Of a DNA stretch of 64,000 bases, positions 42,722 to 50,927 are shown in pieces. Source of the DNA: Microbacterium galbinum. GTDB lineage: Bacteria > Actinomycetota > Actinomycetes > Actinomycetales > Microbacteriaceae. Below the pieces are notes generated by a model that made no database searches, was not told where the DNA came from, and was given only the letters and a program-made list of their open reading frames with translations. Positions within the stretch are counted from its first letter, which is position 1. Each line of letters starts with the position of its first letter. The stretch is taken from positions 2,811,913 to 2,875,912 of the forward strand of contig NZ_JAHWXM010000001.1 of NCBI RefSeq assembly GCF_023091225.1. Direction: 5' to 3'. The position numbers were made by a program, and so were the translations under genes.

Positions 42722-43231
42722 ATGAGCGCCTCGACCGACGAACCCGCCCGCGAGGGCGCGCCCGCCGCGCAGTCCGCCGCGCAGTCCGGCACGCAGCCCG
42801 GCAGTGTCGACATCGACCAGGCGGTCTCGCGCGTCGAGCACGAGCTGGGTCGGCTGTTCGCGCGCATCCGGGTGAGCTGGCGCGAGGCGGCGACCACCGT
42901 GCATCCGGATCTGCAGCCCCTCGGCTACCAGGTGCTCACGTCGATCGCGACGGGCAAGGCGACCTCGGCCGGCGCGATCATCGAGCGCCTGCAGACCGAC
43001 AAGTCGGCGGTCAGCCGTCACGTGCGCCAGCTCGAGCAGCTGGGACTGGTCGAGAGCGTTCCCGACCCCGACGATCGCCGGGCCCGTGTGCTGGTCGCCA
43101 CCGATCTCGCGCAGGAGCGGGTCGCGCTCGCCCGCTCTCGCTACGAGGCGCGCCTCGCCGAGCGGTTGAGCCGCTGGTCGGCCGAAGACCTCGATCGCTT
43201 CTCGGAACTGCTGGCCGCCTTCGGCGACTGA
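42722..43231 (+). CDS. Second MarR family transcriptional regulator
   Basis: This 169-residue protein has the MarR winged helix ATSAGAIIERLQTDKSAVSRHVRQLEQLGLVESVPDPDDRRARVL, with an Ala/Gly/Gln-rich N-terminal tail of about 35 residues (a QSA-type repeat). It is a relative of the regulator just upstream, from which a terminator separates it. The ATG at 42722 is preferred to an earlier ATG that would start within the terminator-proximal region. Its own target is not evident; no operator-like repeat was found beside it. Confidence 0.88.
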   Translation: MSASTDEPAREGAPAAQSAAQSGTQPGSVDIDQAVSRVEHELGRLFARIRVSWREAATTVHPDLQPLGYQVLTSIATGKATSAGAIIERLQTDKSAVSRHVRQLEQLGLVESVPDPDDRRARVLVATDLAQERVALARSRYEARLAERLSRWSAEDLDRFSELLAAFGD

Positions 43232-43337
43232 GGCCCGTCTCCTCCGCTATTGGGGTGGGCGCTCAGCACAGCCGGTGGGGGCGACGCTGTGGCGTCGCGA
43301 CGGTGACGACCGGCATCCGCCTGGCTAGCCTGGAGGA

Positions 43338-43964
43338 ATGGAGAGCTTCGACTTCCCCTCCGTCGATCTGGCGTACCTCAGGTCGACGCTCGGTGAACCC
43401 GAGGCGCCGACCACGCAGAAGATCACGAATTTCCTCGATGAGAACTGCCTGACCTTCCTCGCGCACTCGCCGTTCTGCAGCCTGGCGACCGCGGATGCCG
43501 CGGGCAACTGCGACAGCTCGCCGCGTGGCGACTATCCCGGTTTCGTGCGGGCGCTCGATCCGCGCACCCTGGTGATCCCCGACCGGCTCGGCAACAAGAT
43601 CGCCGACTCGATGACCAACATCATCGACAACGGGCACATCGGACTGCTGTGCTTCGTGCCGGGCATGACCGAGACGCTCCGCATCAACGGCACGGCGACC
43701 GTCACGAACGACCCCTCGCTGCTGGCGATGCTCGAGCAGGACCACGCGGTTCCCGATCTCGCGATCGTCGTGCGCACCGAGCAGGTGTACCTGCACTGCG
43801 GGCGCGCGCTCGTGCGGGCGGGTCTCTGGGACGCCGAGATGCAGGACCTCGCCGAGGAGGTGCCGACCTCGGGCACGATCTGGGCGAGCATGTCGGGCTT
43901 CGATCCCTCGGTCGGCGACGTGATCGACGACGCGATGGCCGGCGCCTACCGGAACCTGTACTGA
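43338..43964 (+). CDS. PPOX-type flavoprotein (pyridoxamine 5'-phosphate oxidase family)
   Basis: This 208-residue protein has the split beta-barrel motifs of the family: FLAHSPFCSLATADAAGNCDSSPRGDYPGF, then VIPDRLGNKIADSMTNIIDN and GLLCFVPGMTETLRINGTATV. This is the MSMEG_1061-like FMN-binding type. The next gene, a flavin/2Fe-2S reductase, begins directly after its stop with no gap. I infer that the reductase supplies electrons to this flavoprotein. The natural substrate is unknown. Confidence 0.87.
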   Translation: MESFDFPSVDLAYLRSTLGEPEAPTTQKITNFLDENCLTFLAHSPFCSLATADAAGNCDSSPRGDYPGFVRALDPRTLVIPDRLGNKIADSMTNIIDNGHIGLLCFVPGMTETLRINGTATVTNDPSLLAMLEQDHAVPDLAIVVRTEQVYLHCGRALVRAGLWDAEMQDLAEEVPTSGTIWASMSGFDPSVGDVIDDAMAGAYRNLY

Positions 43965-44909
43965 ATGCGGTCCCGTGCGGGGATGCTCCCCCTCGTCGTG
44001 AGCGAGATCGTCCGTGAGACGCCCTCGATCGTCAGCATCCGTCTCGCCGCGCCCGACGGCACCGCGCTGCCGCCGTGGCAGCCGGGGGCGCACGTCGACG
44101 TGCAGCTCATCACGCGGCACGAGCGCCAGTACTCGCTGTGCGGCGACCCCGCCGATGCGCACGGCTATCGAATCGCCGTGCTGCGCGAGGAGTTCTCGCG
44201 CGGGGGCTCGCACTACATCCACTCGTTCCTGCGGGCGGGGAGCCGGGTGTGGGTGCGCCCGCCCCGCAACCTCTTCACCCTGTCGGATGCCCCGGCTTAC
44301 CACCTGCTCGCGGCGGGCATCGGCATCACGCCGATCCTCGCGATGGCGCGGCATCTGGCCGCCGAGGATGCCGACTGGCGGATGACGTATCTGGTGCGTC
44401 GGCGCGAGGACGTGGCCTTCGCTGACGATCTCGCTGCCCTCGGCGATCGCGTCACGATCCATGTCGGCGCCGAGGCCGGGCGGATGGATCTGGCCGAGCT
44501 CTACGCCGGCCTCGCGCCCGGCACCGCGGTCTACGCCTGCGGACCGCAGCGCTTCGTCGACGCGCTCGACGACCTCGCGGGTGCCCTGCCCGGCGGTGCG
44601 AGTCTGCACGTGGAGCGCTTCGAGCCGAAGCCGCGCGAGTTCCGGCCGAACGAGGCGTTCACCGTGGTCTGCGCGGGCAGTGACACCACGGTCGAGGTGC
44701 CGGCCGAGCGTTCGATGCTCGCCGCGCTGCAGAGTGCGGGCGTGCCCGTCGAGGGCTCGTGTCTGCGGGGCATCTGCGGCTCCTGCGCGGTGACCGTGCT
44801 CGACGGCATCCCCGAGCATCGCGACTCGCTCACCGGTGACGACGCGTCGATGACGATGTACCCGTGCATCTCGCGGGCGCTGTCGCCGACGCTCGTGATC
44901 GACGCCTGA
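43965..44909 (+). CDS. PDR/VanB-type ferredoxin reductase with C-terminal 2Fe-2S domain
   Basis: This 314-residue protein has three domains in the phthalate dioxygenase reductase order: FMN-binding barrel (RQYSLCGDP near residue 47), NAD-binding domain (LLAAGIGITPILAM near 115, CGPQ near 190) and a plant-type ferredoxin domain. The iron-sulfur ligands are CLRGICGSC and a later Cys in YPCISRA. It passes electrons from NAD(P)H through FMN to the cluster. Its ATG touches the stop of the PPOX flavoprotein gene, so the pair is probably a redox module. Confidence 0.92.
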   Translation: MRSRAGMLPLVVSEIVRETPSIVSIRLAAPDGTALPPWQPGAHVDVQLITRHERQYSLCGDPADAHGYRIAVLREEFSRGGSHYIHSFLRAGSRVWVRPPRNLFTLSDAPAYHLLAAGIGITPILAMARHLAAEDADWRMTYLVRRREDVAFADDLAALGDRVTIHVGAEAGRMDLAELYAGLAPGTAVYACGPQRFVDALDDLAGALPGGASLHVERFEPKPREFRPNEAFTVVCAGSDTTVEVPAERSMLAALQSAGVPVEGSCLRGICGSCAVTVLDGIPEHRDSLTGDDASMTMYPCISRALSPTLVIDA

Positions 44910-44954
44910 GGCAGAGCTGCTCGCCTCCGCGCCGCCTCAGCCCCGCCTCCCCGT

Positions 44955-45025
44955 TGGGCGGAGAACTCCGTGTCGGGCGGAGATTCCGGGAACAAACATC
45001 CGCCCGACGCCGAGAACTCCGCCCA
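44955..45025. repeat. Nested intergenic palindrome
   Basis: Outer arms TGGGCGGAG (44955-44963) and CTCCGCCCA (45017-45025) enclose inner arms GTCGGGCGGA (44972-44981) and TCCGCCCGAC (44999-45008). The GGGCGGAGA-CTCCG unit also occurs as a direct repeat inside. It lies between the convergent reductase gene and the small gene at 45037. Confidence 0.75.
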
Positions 45026-45036
45026 TCGCGGGGGTC

Positions 45037-45243
45037 TCAGCGCGAGGTCGGCGGCAGTTTGTCGACGCCGTGCCGGTTCGGTTTGCCGGGCTCGGCGGCC
45101 GTGTCGGGCGACACGCTCCCGTGCTCGGCGGGCTCGCTCGAAGTCGGGTAGCTGGGCTCGTCGATCTCGACGGCCTTATCGCGCTCATCGAGCGGGGGCA
45201 GATGGTCGAGGGGCTGCTTGATGTCATCGGGGTTGTGGCTCAT
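45037..45243 (-). CDS. Small hydrophilic hypothetical protein (68 aa)
   Basis: A 68-residue, Pro/Asp/Glu-rich protein with no hydrophobic segment or cysteine; it begins MSHNPDDIKQPLDHLPPLDE and ends KLPPTSR. GGTGAGG lies just before the ATG. The composition suggests a disordered protein. I do not recognise a family, and codon choice looks like the neighbours, so I think it is real. It is divergent from the thiol oxidoreductase gene, about 75 bases apart. Confidence 0.65.
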   Translation of the reverse strand: MSHNPDDIKQPLDHLPPLDERDKAVEIDEPSYPTSSEPAEHGSVSPDTAAEPGKPNRHGVDKLPPTSR

Positions 45244-45319
45244 ACCTCACCATCCGCTGCCCGGTGGTTCGCAGGCCAGGGGGTTGAGAACCCGCGGGGG
45301 CTGTGATGGGGTCGGAGGC

Positions 45320-45712
45320 ATGCGCTCGCGACCCCTGCTCGTCTTCGACGGCGACTGCGGGTTCTGCACGACCGCGGTGAGCGTGCTCGAGAAACGGCTC
45401 GCGCGTTTCCCCGACGCCGAGCCCTGGCAGTGGCTCGACCTCGATGCGCTCCGCCTGAGCAACCACGACGTCACGCGCTACGTCTGGCTGGTCGTGGGGG
45501 AGCAGCGGTTCCGCGGGCACGCGGCCTTCGCTGCACTGCTGCGGATGCAGCCCGGCCGGTGGATGCGATTCCTCGGACGGATGCTGGTGACCCCGCCGTT
45601 CGCGTGGGCGGCGGCGCTCGGCTACGCCCTCGTCGCCCGCTTCCGGCACCGCCTGCCGGGCGGGACGGCCGCCTGCGCGATGCCGAGGGGACACGCCCGA
45701 GGCTCTAGTTAG
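45320..45712 (+). CDS. DCC1-like thiol-disulfide oxidoreductase (DUF393)
   Basis: This 130-residue protein opens with LLVFDGDCGFCTTAVSVLEKR, the DxDCxxC active site of the DCC1/DUF393 thioredoxin-like family. WQWLDLDALRLS and RFRGHAAFAALLRM follow the family. It probably catalyses thiol-disulfide exchange, but partners are unknown. Its TAG stop lies inside a DtxR/IdeR-type box that precedes the iron transporter genes, so the two units are packed tightly. Confidence 0.85.
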   Translation: MRSRPLLVFDGDCGFCTTAVSVLEKRLARFPDAEPWQWLDLDALRLSNHDVTRYVWLVVGEQRFRGHAAFAALLRMQPGRWMRFLGRMLVTPPFAWAAALGYALVARFRHRLPGGTAACAMPRGHARGSS

Positions 45713-45727
45713 GATTACCTACCCTAA
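45709..45727. promoter_or_regulatory. DtxR/IdeR-type iron box
   Basis: TTAGGATTACCTACCCTAA matches 14 of 19 positions of the IdeR consensus TTAGGTTAGGCTAACCTAA, including both TTAGG and CCTAA ends. It lies about 58 bases before the siderophore-binding lipoprotein gene and overlaps the preceding stop codon. Confidence 0.75.
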
Positions 45728-45784
45728 CTAAATTCTTGTTACGGTCGAAGGGCTCCCCCTTCCACCGACAGATTGGTCTTCGCC

Positions 45785-46741
45785 GTGCTCCGCCGGTCCT
45801 CTCTCGCTGCCCTCGTCGCCGCCTCCGCCCTGCTCCTCGCCTCCTGCGCCTCGACCGGAGACACCGCGGAACAACCGGAATCGGGGGAGGGCGTCACGCT
45901 CGAACACCCCTCGCTCCAGGGGCTGTCGATCGACTTCGCCGCGCAGCCCGAGAGCATCGTGATGGACTGCTACGCCTACAGCTCGCTGCACGAGTACGGC
46001 ATCGAGCCCGTCGCCCTCTTCGGCTACGAGTGCGACAACCCCTTCGTGATGGGCGATGCCGACATCTCCGACATCCCGAAGATTGGCACCGACGGCGAGA
46101 TCGACGTCGAGAAGCTCGCCGAGCTGCGCCCCGACGCGATCATCGGTCAGGGCACCGCCGACGGCTGGCAGTGGTTCGATGAGGACGTGAACGCGCAGAT
46201 CACCCGCGTCGCCCCGTTCGTGCCGCTGCCCGGCAGTGAGACGATCGACGGTCGCATCGCCGACACCCGCACGATCGCCGCGTTCTTCGGTGCCGACGTC
46301 ACCTCCGACGCCATCGTGCAGTCCGACGCCGACCTGGAAGACGCGAAGGAGGCCTTCAGCGCGGCGATCACCGGCAGCGGTCTGAACATCATGCTCACCA
46401 GCCCCGCGAAGGAGATGCTGTACACCGGCGTCGGCTTCGCCCAGGCCGAACTGCTCGAAGAACTCGGCGCGACCATCGTCGGCGCCGACGCCCCCGAGAC
46501 CGGCAACCCGTGGGGGCAGGTCGCCTGGGAGGATGCCTCGACCTACCCGGCCGACATCCTGCTCATCGAGGGCTACGGCGACGACTTCTCCTTCACCGCC
46601 GACCTCTGGGACGCGCTGCCCGCCGTGCAGGCCGACCAGCTCGGCGCCTGGAGCTCGAAGGGCGCCATGACGGCCACGACGTACGCGGCCTGGCTGAACG
46701 ACGTCGCCGACCTCGTCTCGTCGTCGACGAAGGTCTCCTGA
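45785..46741 (+). CDS. Siderophore ABC transporter substrate-binding lipoprotein
   Basis: This 318-residue lipoprotein starts at GTG 45785; an upstream TTG at 45773 is possible. The signal peptide LRRSSLAALVAASALLLASC ends in a lipobox with Cys21 as the lipidation site. The rest is a FecB/FepB-like binding protein with helical backbone and two lobes. It captures an iron-siderophore outside the membrane and hands it to the two FecCD permeases encoded next. The upstream iron box predicts repression when iron is plentiful. Confidence 0.9.
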   Translation: MLRRSSLAALVAASALLLASCASTGDTAEQPESGEGVTLEHPSLQGLSIDFAAQPESIVMDCYAYSSLHEYGIEPVALFGYECDNPFVMGDADISDIPKIGTDGEIDVEKLAELRPDAIIGQGTADGWQWFDEDVNAQITRVAPFVPLPGSETIDGRIADTRTIAAFFGADVTSDAIVQSDADLEDAKEAFSAAITGSGLNIMLTSPAKEMLYTGVGFAQAELLEELGATIVGADAPETGNPWGQVAWEDASTYPADILLIEGYGDDFSFTADLWDALPAVQADQLGAWSSKGAMTATTYAAWLNDVADLVSSSTKVS

Positions 46742-46748
46742 CCGTCGG

Positions 46749-47852
46749 ATGAACCCGCAGCCCGCGGCATCCGGGCCCGCCCCGAACACCCTCGTGTCCG
46801 GGGCGGACCCGCGCCCGCCCTCGCCCCGCTCCTCGCCCGTCTCCGCCACCCGCTCCTCCGCCGGGCGGCGGTGGGTCGGGCTCGTACCGCTCGCGATCCT
46901 CTGCGTCGCAGCCCTCGCCGCCAGCATGCTCGTCGGCTCTCGTGCCGTTCCGCCGGCCGAGGTGATCCAGGCCCTCCTGCATCCCGACCCCGCCGACGCG
47001 ATCTCGCAGACCGTCTGGTTCTCGCGCGTTCCGCGCACCGTGCTCATCCTCGTCGCCGGTGCCGCGCTCGGCGTCGCCGGGGCGCTCATGCAGGCCGTCA
47101 CCCGCAACCCCATGACCGACCCCGGCATCCTGGGTGTGAACGCGGGGGCGTCGCTCGCCGTCGTCGTGGGACTCGCGTTCTTCGGCACGACCGACATCTC
47201 GCAGTACATGTGGTGGTCGTTCGCGGGGGCGATGATCACCTCGGTGCTCGTCTTCGTGATCGGCAACACCGGCACCGCCCGCGGCAACCCCGTGCGCATG
47301 ACCCTGTCGGGCGTCGCGCTCGGCGCGGTGCTCATGGGGTTCTCATCGGCCGTGCTGCTGACGCACTCCGAGATCCTCGAGAAGATGCGCGGGTGGTCGG
47401 CGGGCACCACGGCCTCGCAGCCGCTCGAGGCGACGCTCGCGATCGTGCCGTTCATCGTCGTGGGCCTCGTCATCGCCCTGCTCAGCTCGCGCTCCCTCGA
47501 CGTGCTGTCGTTGGGTGAGGCATCCGCCGTGGCGATGGGGGCGCATCCGAACCGCATCCGTCTCGTCGTGCTCGTCGCGATCGCCCTGCTCGCGGGCGGC
47601 GCGACGGCCGCGGCCGGGCCCATCGGGTTCCTGGGGTTGCTCGCCCCGCATCTCGCGCGCATGATCGTCGGCCCGCACCAGGGGTGGATCCTCGCGTACT
47701 CGGTGCTCATCGCGCCGACCGTCATGGGGTTCGCCGATGTGCTCGGCCGCGTCATCACCGCGGGTGAGGTGCCGGTGGGTGTGGTGACCGCGTTCATCGG
47801 AGCGCCCGTGCTCATCTACATGGTGCGGCGCTTCCGCGTGTCGGAGGTGTGA
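46749..47852 (+). CDS. FecCD-family iron-siderophore ABC permease (first)
   Basis: This 367-residue membrane protein has about nine or ten helices after a Pro-rich N-terminal tail of about 40 residues. It has the FecCD signatures WFSRVPRTVLILVAGAALGVAGALMQAVTRNPMTDPGILGVNAGA and AAGPIGFLGLLAPHLARMIVGP. It forms a heterodimer with the next permease. The ATG is seven bases after the lipoprotein gene. Confidence 0.93.
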   Translation: MNPQPAASGPAPNTLVSGADPRPPSPRSSPVSATRSSAGRRWVGLVPLAILCVAALAASMLVGSRAVPPAEVIQALLHPDPADAISQTVWFSRVPRTVLILVAGAALGVAGALMQAVTRNPMTDPGILGVNAGASLAVVVGLAFFGTTDISQYMWWSFAGAMITSVLVFVIGNTGTARGNPVRMTLSGVALGAVLMGFSSAVLLTHSEILEKMRGWSAGTTASQPLEATLAIVPFIVVGLVIALLSSRSLDVLSLGEASAVAMGAHPNRIRLVVLVAIALLAGGATAAAGPIGFLGLLAPHLARMIVGPHQGWILAYSVLIAPTVMGFADVLGRVITAGEVPVGVVTAFIGAPVLIYMVRRFRVSEV

Positions 47853-47856
47853 GGCG

Positions 47857-48909
47857 ATGACCGACCTCGACTTCGGCCGACGCGTGCACCGCATCGGTCC
47901 GCGCTCCCGCCCGTTCCTGCTCGTCGACGCGCGCTCGGCCCGCATCTGCGCAGGGCTCTGGATCGCGATCGTGCTGCTCGCCGTCTTCGCCGTGTTCTCG
48001 GGCTCCGCGCAGATCACCCCCATCGAGGCGCTCACGGCGCTCGTCGGCCAGGGCGATGCCTACACCTCGATGGTCGTGCTCGAGTGGCGCGCGCCGCGCA
48101 TTCTCATGGCGGTGCTGCTCGGCGCGTGCCTGGCGATGAGCGGCGCGATCTTCCAGAACCTCACCGGCAACCCGCTGGGCTCGCCGGACGTGATCGGATT
48201 CCAGACCGGGTCGTACACCGGCGCGATCGTCGTGATGCTGCTGCTCGGCGGCGGCTCGGTCGATACCATGGCCGGGGCGCTCGCCGGGGGTGTGGCGACC
48301 GCGTTCCTCGTGTTCCTGCTCTCGTCGAAGCGTGGGGCGGTGCGCGGGGTGCGGCTCATCATCGTGGGGATCGCGGTCAGCGCGATGCTCGCCTCGGTGA
48401 ACGTGTGGATCCTGCTGACGGCGACCGTCGAAGACGCGATCATGGCGAGCCTGTGGGGTGCCGGCAACCTGTCGGGCGTCTCGTGGGCGACGTTCCTGGG
48501 AGCGTTCGGCGGATCGGCGGTCTTCCTGATCGCCGCGATGGCGTTGAGCAGACCGATGCGATTGATGCAGATCGGGATGCCGTTCGCCACCGCCCTCGGC
48601 CAGAACGTGCGCGCGGTGCAGGTGGCGGCGATCGTGATCGGCGTCGGACTCACCGCCCTCGCCACCGCGACCGTCGGACCGATCTCGTTCATCGCGCTCG
48701 CGGCCCCGCAGATCGCGCGCCGCGTGGTGCGCTCCGACGGGCTCGCGCTCGGCCCGACCGCCGCCGTGGGGGCGCTGCTGCTGCTCCTCGCCGACGTCGT
48801 GGCGCAGCGCATCCATCCCGATTCCCCGCTGCCCGTCGGCATCGTCACGGTGTCGATCGGCGGACTGTACTTCCTGTGGCTTCTCCTGCGAGAGGGAAAG
48901 AAGAGATGA
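47857..48909 (+). CDS. FecCD-family iron-siderophore ABC permease (second)
   Basis: This 350-residue permease has the same fold: WRAPRILMAVLLGACLAMSGAIFQNLTGNPLGSPDVIGFQTGS and ATATVGPISFIALAAPQIARRVV. GGAGG precedes the ATG by about nine bases and the gap from the first permease is four bases. It is the second half of the membrane channel. Its stop overlaps the ATPase start. Confidence 0.93.
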   Translation: MTDLDFGRRVHRIGPRSRPFLLVDARSARICAGLWIAIVLLAVFAVFSGSAQITPIEALTALVGQGDAYTSMVVLEWRAPRILMAVLLGACLAMSGAIFQNLTGNPLGSPDVIGFQTGSYTGAIVVMLLLGGGSVDTMAGALAGGVATAFLVFLLSSKRGAVRGVRLIIVGIAVSAMLASVNVWILLTATVEDAIMASLWGAGNLSGVSWATFLGAFGGSAVFLIAAMALSRPMRLMQIGMPFATALGQNVRAVQVAAIVIGVGLTALATATVGPISFIALAAPQIARRVVRSDGLALGPTAAVGALLLLLADVVAQRIHPDSPLPVGIVTVSIGGLYFLWLLLREGKKR

Positions 48910-49691
48910 CCCGACTGATGGTCGACGGGGCCGCGCTCGGCTACGCCGACAAGCTCGTGTGCGCCGATGTGTCCGTCGAGATCCCCGACGGCGCGTTCAC
49001 CGTGATCGTGGGGCCGAACGCCTGCGGCAAGTCGACGCTGCTCAAGAGCCTGACCCGGCTCCTGCCCCCTACCCGGGGGAGCGTGCTGCTCGACGGCAAG
49101 AGCCTGCACGACCTGCCCACCAAGCACGTGGCGCGCGAGGTCGGCCTCCTCCCGCAGGGGCCGGTGGCGCCGGACGGCATCCGCGTCGTCGATCTGGTCA
49201 CGCGGGGGCGGTACCCGCACCAGCGTCTGTTCGCGCCGTGGTCGCCCGAGGACGAGGCCGCCGTCGCCGAGGCGATGGACGCCACCGGCATCCGTCATCT
49301 GTCGGGTCGGATGGTCGACGAGCTCTCGGGCGGGCAGCGGCAGCGCGTGTGGATGGCGGTGGCGCTGGCGCAGCAGACGCCGATCCTGCTGCTCGACGAG
49401 CCGACGACCTATCTCGACGTCAGTCATCAGATCGAGCTGCTCGAACTGTGCCGCACGCTCAACCGCACGCAGGGGCACACGCTCGTCGCCGTGCTGCACG
49501 ACCTCAACCAGGCCGCGCGCTACGCCGATCACGTGATCGCGATGAAGGACGGCGAAGTGGTCGCGACCGGCGCCCCCGGTGAGGTGATCACCGAGGCGCT
49601 GGTGGCCGACGTGTTCGGGCTCGACGCGCGGGTGATCGCCGATCCCGAGTCGGGGAGCCCGCTGGTCGTGCCGCGCTGGCCGCACGGCTGA
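48906..49691 (+). CDS. Iron-siderophore ABC transporter ATPase
   Basis: This 261-residue ATPase has Walker A GPNACGKSTLLKSL, Q-loop LLPQGPV, ABC signature LSGGQRQRVWMAVALAQ, Walker B ILLLDEPTTYLD and the switch His in LHDLNQAARYADH. It is FepC/FecE-like. It starts at an ATGA overlap with the second permease and completes the four-gene operon. Confidence 0.95.
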   Translation: MTRLMVDGAALGYADKLVCADVSVEIPDGAFTVIVGPNACGKSTLLKSLTRLLPPTRGSVLLDGKSLHDLPTKHVAREVGLLPQGPVAPDGIRVVDLVTRGRYPHQRLFAPWSPEDEAAVAEAMDATGIRHLSGRMVDELSGGQRQRVWMAVALAQQTPILLLDEPTTYLDVSHQIELLELCRTLNRTQGHTLVAVLHDLNQAARYADHVIAMKDGEVVATGAPGEVITEALVADVFGLDARVIADPESGSPLVVPRWPHG

Positions 49692-49702
49692 GTTCCGGGG
49701 CG

Positions 49703-49760
49703 CGAGGGGTCACGACACGCCGCGAACGGATGCCGAGGCGCGGCGTGTCGTGACTCCTCG
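49703..49760. repeat. Intergenic palindrome, copy B
   Basis: 22-nt arms (49703-49724 and 49739-49760) pair with one G-T position around a 14-nt loop. The core GGTCACGACACGCC differs in one base from GGTCAAGACACGCC of copy A at 29679. It lies between the ATPase gene end and the end of a minus-strand LacI gene, so it may act as a bidirectional terminator. Confidence 0.82.
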
Positions 49761-49770
49761 GCGAGGGGCG

Positions 49771-50799
49771 TCAGCCGCGCGGCGGCGCCGTCGACGCGCG
49801 CACGATCAGCTCGTGCGAGGTGCTGACGGTGCGGGCCTCGTCGCTCGCGGGCCGCAGGATCAGCGCGACGGCGTGCTGCCCCATCTCGAACATCGGGATG
49901 CGGGCGGTGGTGAGCGCGGGAGCGACGTCGGCGGCGACCGCGATGTCGTCGAAGCCGACGACCGACAGATCGTCGGGAACGCGGATGCCCTGCTGGCGCA
50001 GTTCGCTCAGGATGCCGATGGCCATGGCGTCGTTGAGGCCGACGATCGCGGTGAGGTCGCGGCCCCGGAATTCGCCGTCGACGAGTTCGCGGGCGCCGGC
50101 GATACCGCCCTCGCGCGTGAACTCCTTCGACACCACGGTGAGTTCGACCTCGGCATCCGCGATGCCCTCGCGGAGCCCGGCGATGCGATCGGCGACGGTG
50201 TTGAGCTCGAGCGGGCCGGCGACGACGCCGATGCGGCGGTGCCCGAGGGCGGCGAGGTGCGCGCCGACCGAGACGCCGGCGCGGTGGTTGTCGGGCAGCA
50301 CGGCGTCGATCGGCAGGTAGTGGCGGCCGATGACGGCGGCGCGCCCGCCGGCGAGCGCGAACTCGGCGAGGGCGGCGGTCATCTTCTGCTCGTGCTCGGG
50401 GTCGGCGTACCCGGAGCCGGCGATGATGATCGACCCCACTCTCTGCCGGAGCAGCGCCTGCACCTGGGCGAGCTCGCTCTCGGGGGTGCGGTCGGCCTGG
50501 GCGATCTGCACGGAGCGGTTCTCGAGGGTGGCGCTGCGGATGACGCCGCTGGCGATCTCGGAGAAGTAGGGGTCGCCGATCTCGTGCACCAGCAGACCGA
50601 TGGTCGGCACGAGCCCGCCCGCGAGGCCGCGAGCGTGCAGGTTGGGTTCGTAGCCGAGCTCCTGCGCGACGCGTCGCACGTGGGCGGCGACCTCGGGAGA
50701 GATGCCCGAACCCCCGCTCATGGCGCGGGAGGCGCTCGCCAGGGAGACCCCGGCCGCCTCGGCGACGTCCACGAGTCGCGGCGTACCTGTACGCTTCAC
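49771..50799 (-). CDS. LacI family transcriptional regulator of the Liv-type operon
   Basis: This 342-residue repressor starts at GTG 50799 behind a GGGGGAGG site. It has the LacI HTH (RLVDVAEAAGVSLASASRAMSGGSGISPEV) and a periplasmic-binding-type effector domain. It is divergent from a Liv-type transporter and sugar-acid operon with a 128-bp gap. That gap carries two AAGCGCTT palindromes just after a promoter. The same palindromes recur at 60356 before a secreted protein gene, so the regulon probably has at least two units. Confidence 0.92.
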   Translation of the reverse strand: MKRTGTPRLVDVAEAAGVSLASASRAMSGGSGISPEVAAHVRRVAQELGYEPNLHARGLAGGLVPTIGLLVHEIGDPYFSEIASGVIRSATLENRSVQIAQADRTPESELAQVQALLRQRVGSIIIAGSGYADPEHEQKMTAALAEFALAGGRAAVIGRHYLPIDAVLPDNHRAGVSVGAHLAALGHRRIGVVAGPLELNTVADRIAGLREGIADAEVELTVVSKEFTREGGIAGARELVDGEFRGRDLTAIVGLNDAMAIGILSELRQQGIRVPDDLSVVGFDDIAVAADVAPALTTARIPMFEMGQHAVALILRPASDEARTVSTSHELIVRASTAPPRG

Positions 50800-50844
50800 G
50801 AAAACCTCCCCCTGGAGCAAAATCGACGCTGATCGCGCTGTGGG

Positions 50845-50873
50845 TTGCTCTCGTTCTTCCACGCAAGTATAGT
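50845..50873 (+). promoter_or_regulatory. Promoter of the Liv-type operon
   Basis: TTGCTC (50845-50850), 17-base spacer, TATAGT (50868-50873). The LacI operator begins four bases downstream, covering the expected transcription start. Confidence 0.6.
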
Positions 50874-50876
50874 GGC

Positions 50877-50901
50877 GGAAGCGCTTACGAAAGCGCTTTC
50901 G
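50877..50901. promoter_or_regulatory. LacI operator pair, AAGCGCTT palindromes
   Basis: A first AAGCGCTT core (50879-50886) is followed by a perfect 14-bp palindrome CGAAAGCGCTTTCG (50888-50901). Closely related sequences occur at 60356-60390. Confidence 0.75.
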
Positions 50902-50927
50902 CTTACGATGACGTAGGAGACACCCGC

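Noticed and set aside
45773..45784. TTG start four codons upstream for the siderophore-binding lipoprotein
   Set aside because: GTG at 45785 gives a more typical basic signal peptide start; neither has a strong ribosome site, so this stays open.
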